From: Planctomycetota bacterium
Lineage (GTDB): Bacteria; Planctomycetota; PLA2; JAEUHO01
Length of the DNA: 5,805 nucleotides
NCBI GenBank assembly: GCA_024639415.1
Contig: JAHEIK010000273.1
Span: forward strand, 1-5,805
Direction of reading: 5' to 3'
Positions 5,802-5,805 of this stretch are shown here, one piece after another (positions within the stretch are counted from its first letter, which is position 1; every line of letters starts with the position of its first letter). Under the pieces are notes generated by a model that was not told where the DNA came from, ran no database searches, and worked only from the letters and a program-made list of their open reading frames with translations. The translations under genes and the position numbers were made by a program.

Positions 5802-5805
5802 AAGT

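Larger units (their letters stand above)
5225..5805. other. repeat-rich non-coding region downstream of the FGE-like gene
   Basis: I see no convincing gene in these 581 bases. Reading frames here give Arg/Pro/Ala/Gly-rich peptides without family features and lack good ribosome sites. Just after the FGE-like stop is a weak 5-bp hairpin (CCGAG 5230-5234 with CTCGG 5241-5245). It is followed by AACCACAGAGGACAC (5251-5265), which resembles a short phrase I associate with intergenic DNA of some planctomycete-like genomes, from memory only. Further right come a 15-bp tandem repeat, a 16-bp perfect inverted repeat and two 116-bp direct repeats, listed separately. The bases between the direct repeats (5586-5685) show only patchy similarity to those before the first copy. 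Confidence 0.6.

Overview
The window looks like chromosomal DNA from a GC-rich, Gram-negative-type bacterium. A kinase of lipid A synthesis (lpxK) implies an LPS-type outer membrane. A LysM protein with one membrane anchor implies peptidoglycan. A large secreted protein carries an FGE/SUMF1-like domain. Next to these lies the 3' end of a gene for DNA topoisomerase VI subunit A, an enzyme typical of archaea and rare in bacteria. Together this suggests a Planctomycetota-like or other deep-branching GC-rich lineage. That placement is an inference from gene content, because no rRNA or other phylogenetic marker is present.

Layout from left to right: (1) 1-495, plus strand, the C-terminal half of topoisomerase VI subunit A, cut by the left edge. 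(2) 496-670, a short convergent intergenic gap with perfect hairpins and a degenerate CCCGTN hexamer run. (3) 671-1714, minus strand, lpxK. (4) 1715-1893, a gap holding a convincing Rho-independent terminator for the next gene. (5) 1894-2637, minus strand, a membrane-anchored protein with two LysM domains and a good Shine-Dalgarno site. (6) 2638-3016, a divergent intergenic region with a weak promoter candidate and several small hairpins. (7) 3017-5224, plus strand, a 735-residue secreted protein with an FGE-sulfatase-type domain that lacks the FGE active-site cysteines, followed by a C-terminal half I do not recognise. (8) 5225-5805, about 580 bases with no convincing gene, holding a 15-bp palindromic tandem repeat, a perfect 16-bp inverted repeat and two copies of a 116-bp direct repeat set 216 bp apart.

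How the genes relate: lpxK and the LysM gene share a strand and an envelope theme, but the terminator between them argues for separate transcripts. The LysM and FGE-like genes are divergent and could share regulatory DNA. The topoisomerase gene appears to belong to a separate unit that enters from the left. I see no clear defence system, mobile element or biosynthetic cluster. The features most worth a second look are the bacterial topoisomerase VI, the cysteine-less FGE-like protein with its unassigned C-terminus, and the repeat-rich right end.
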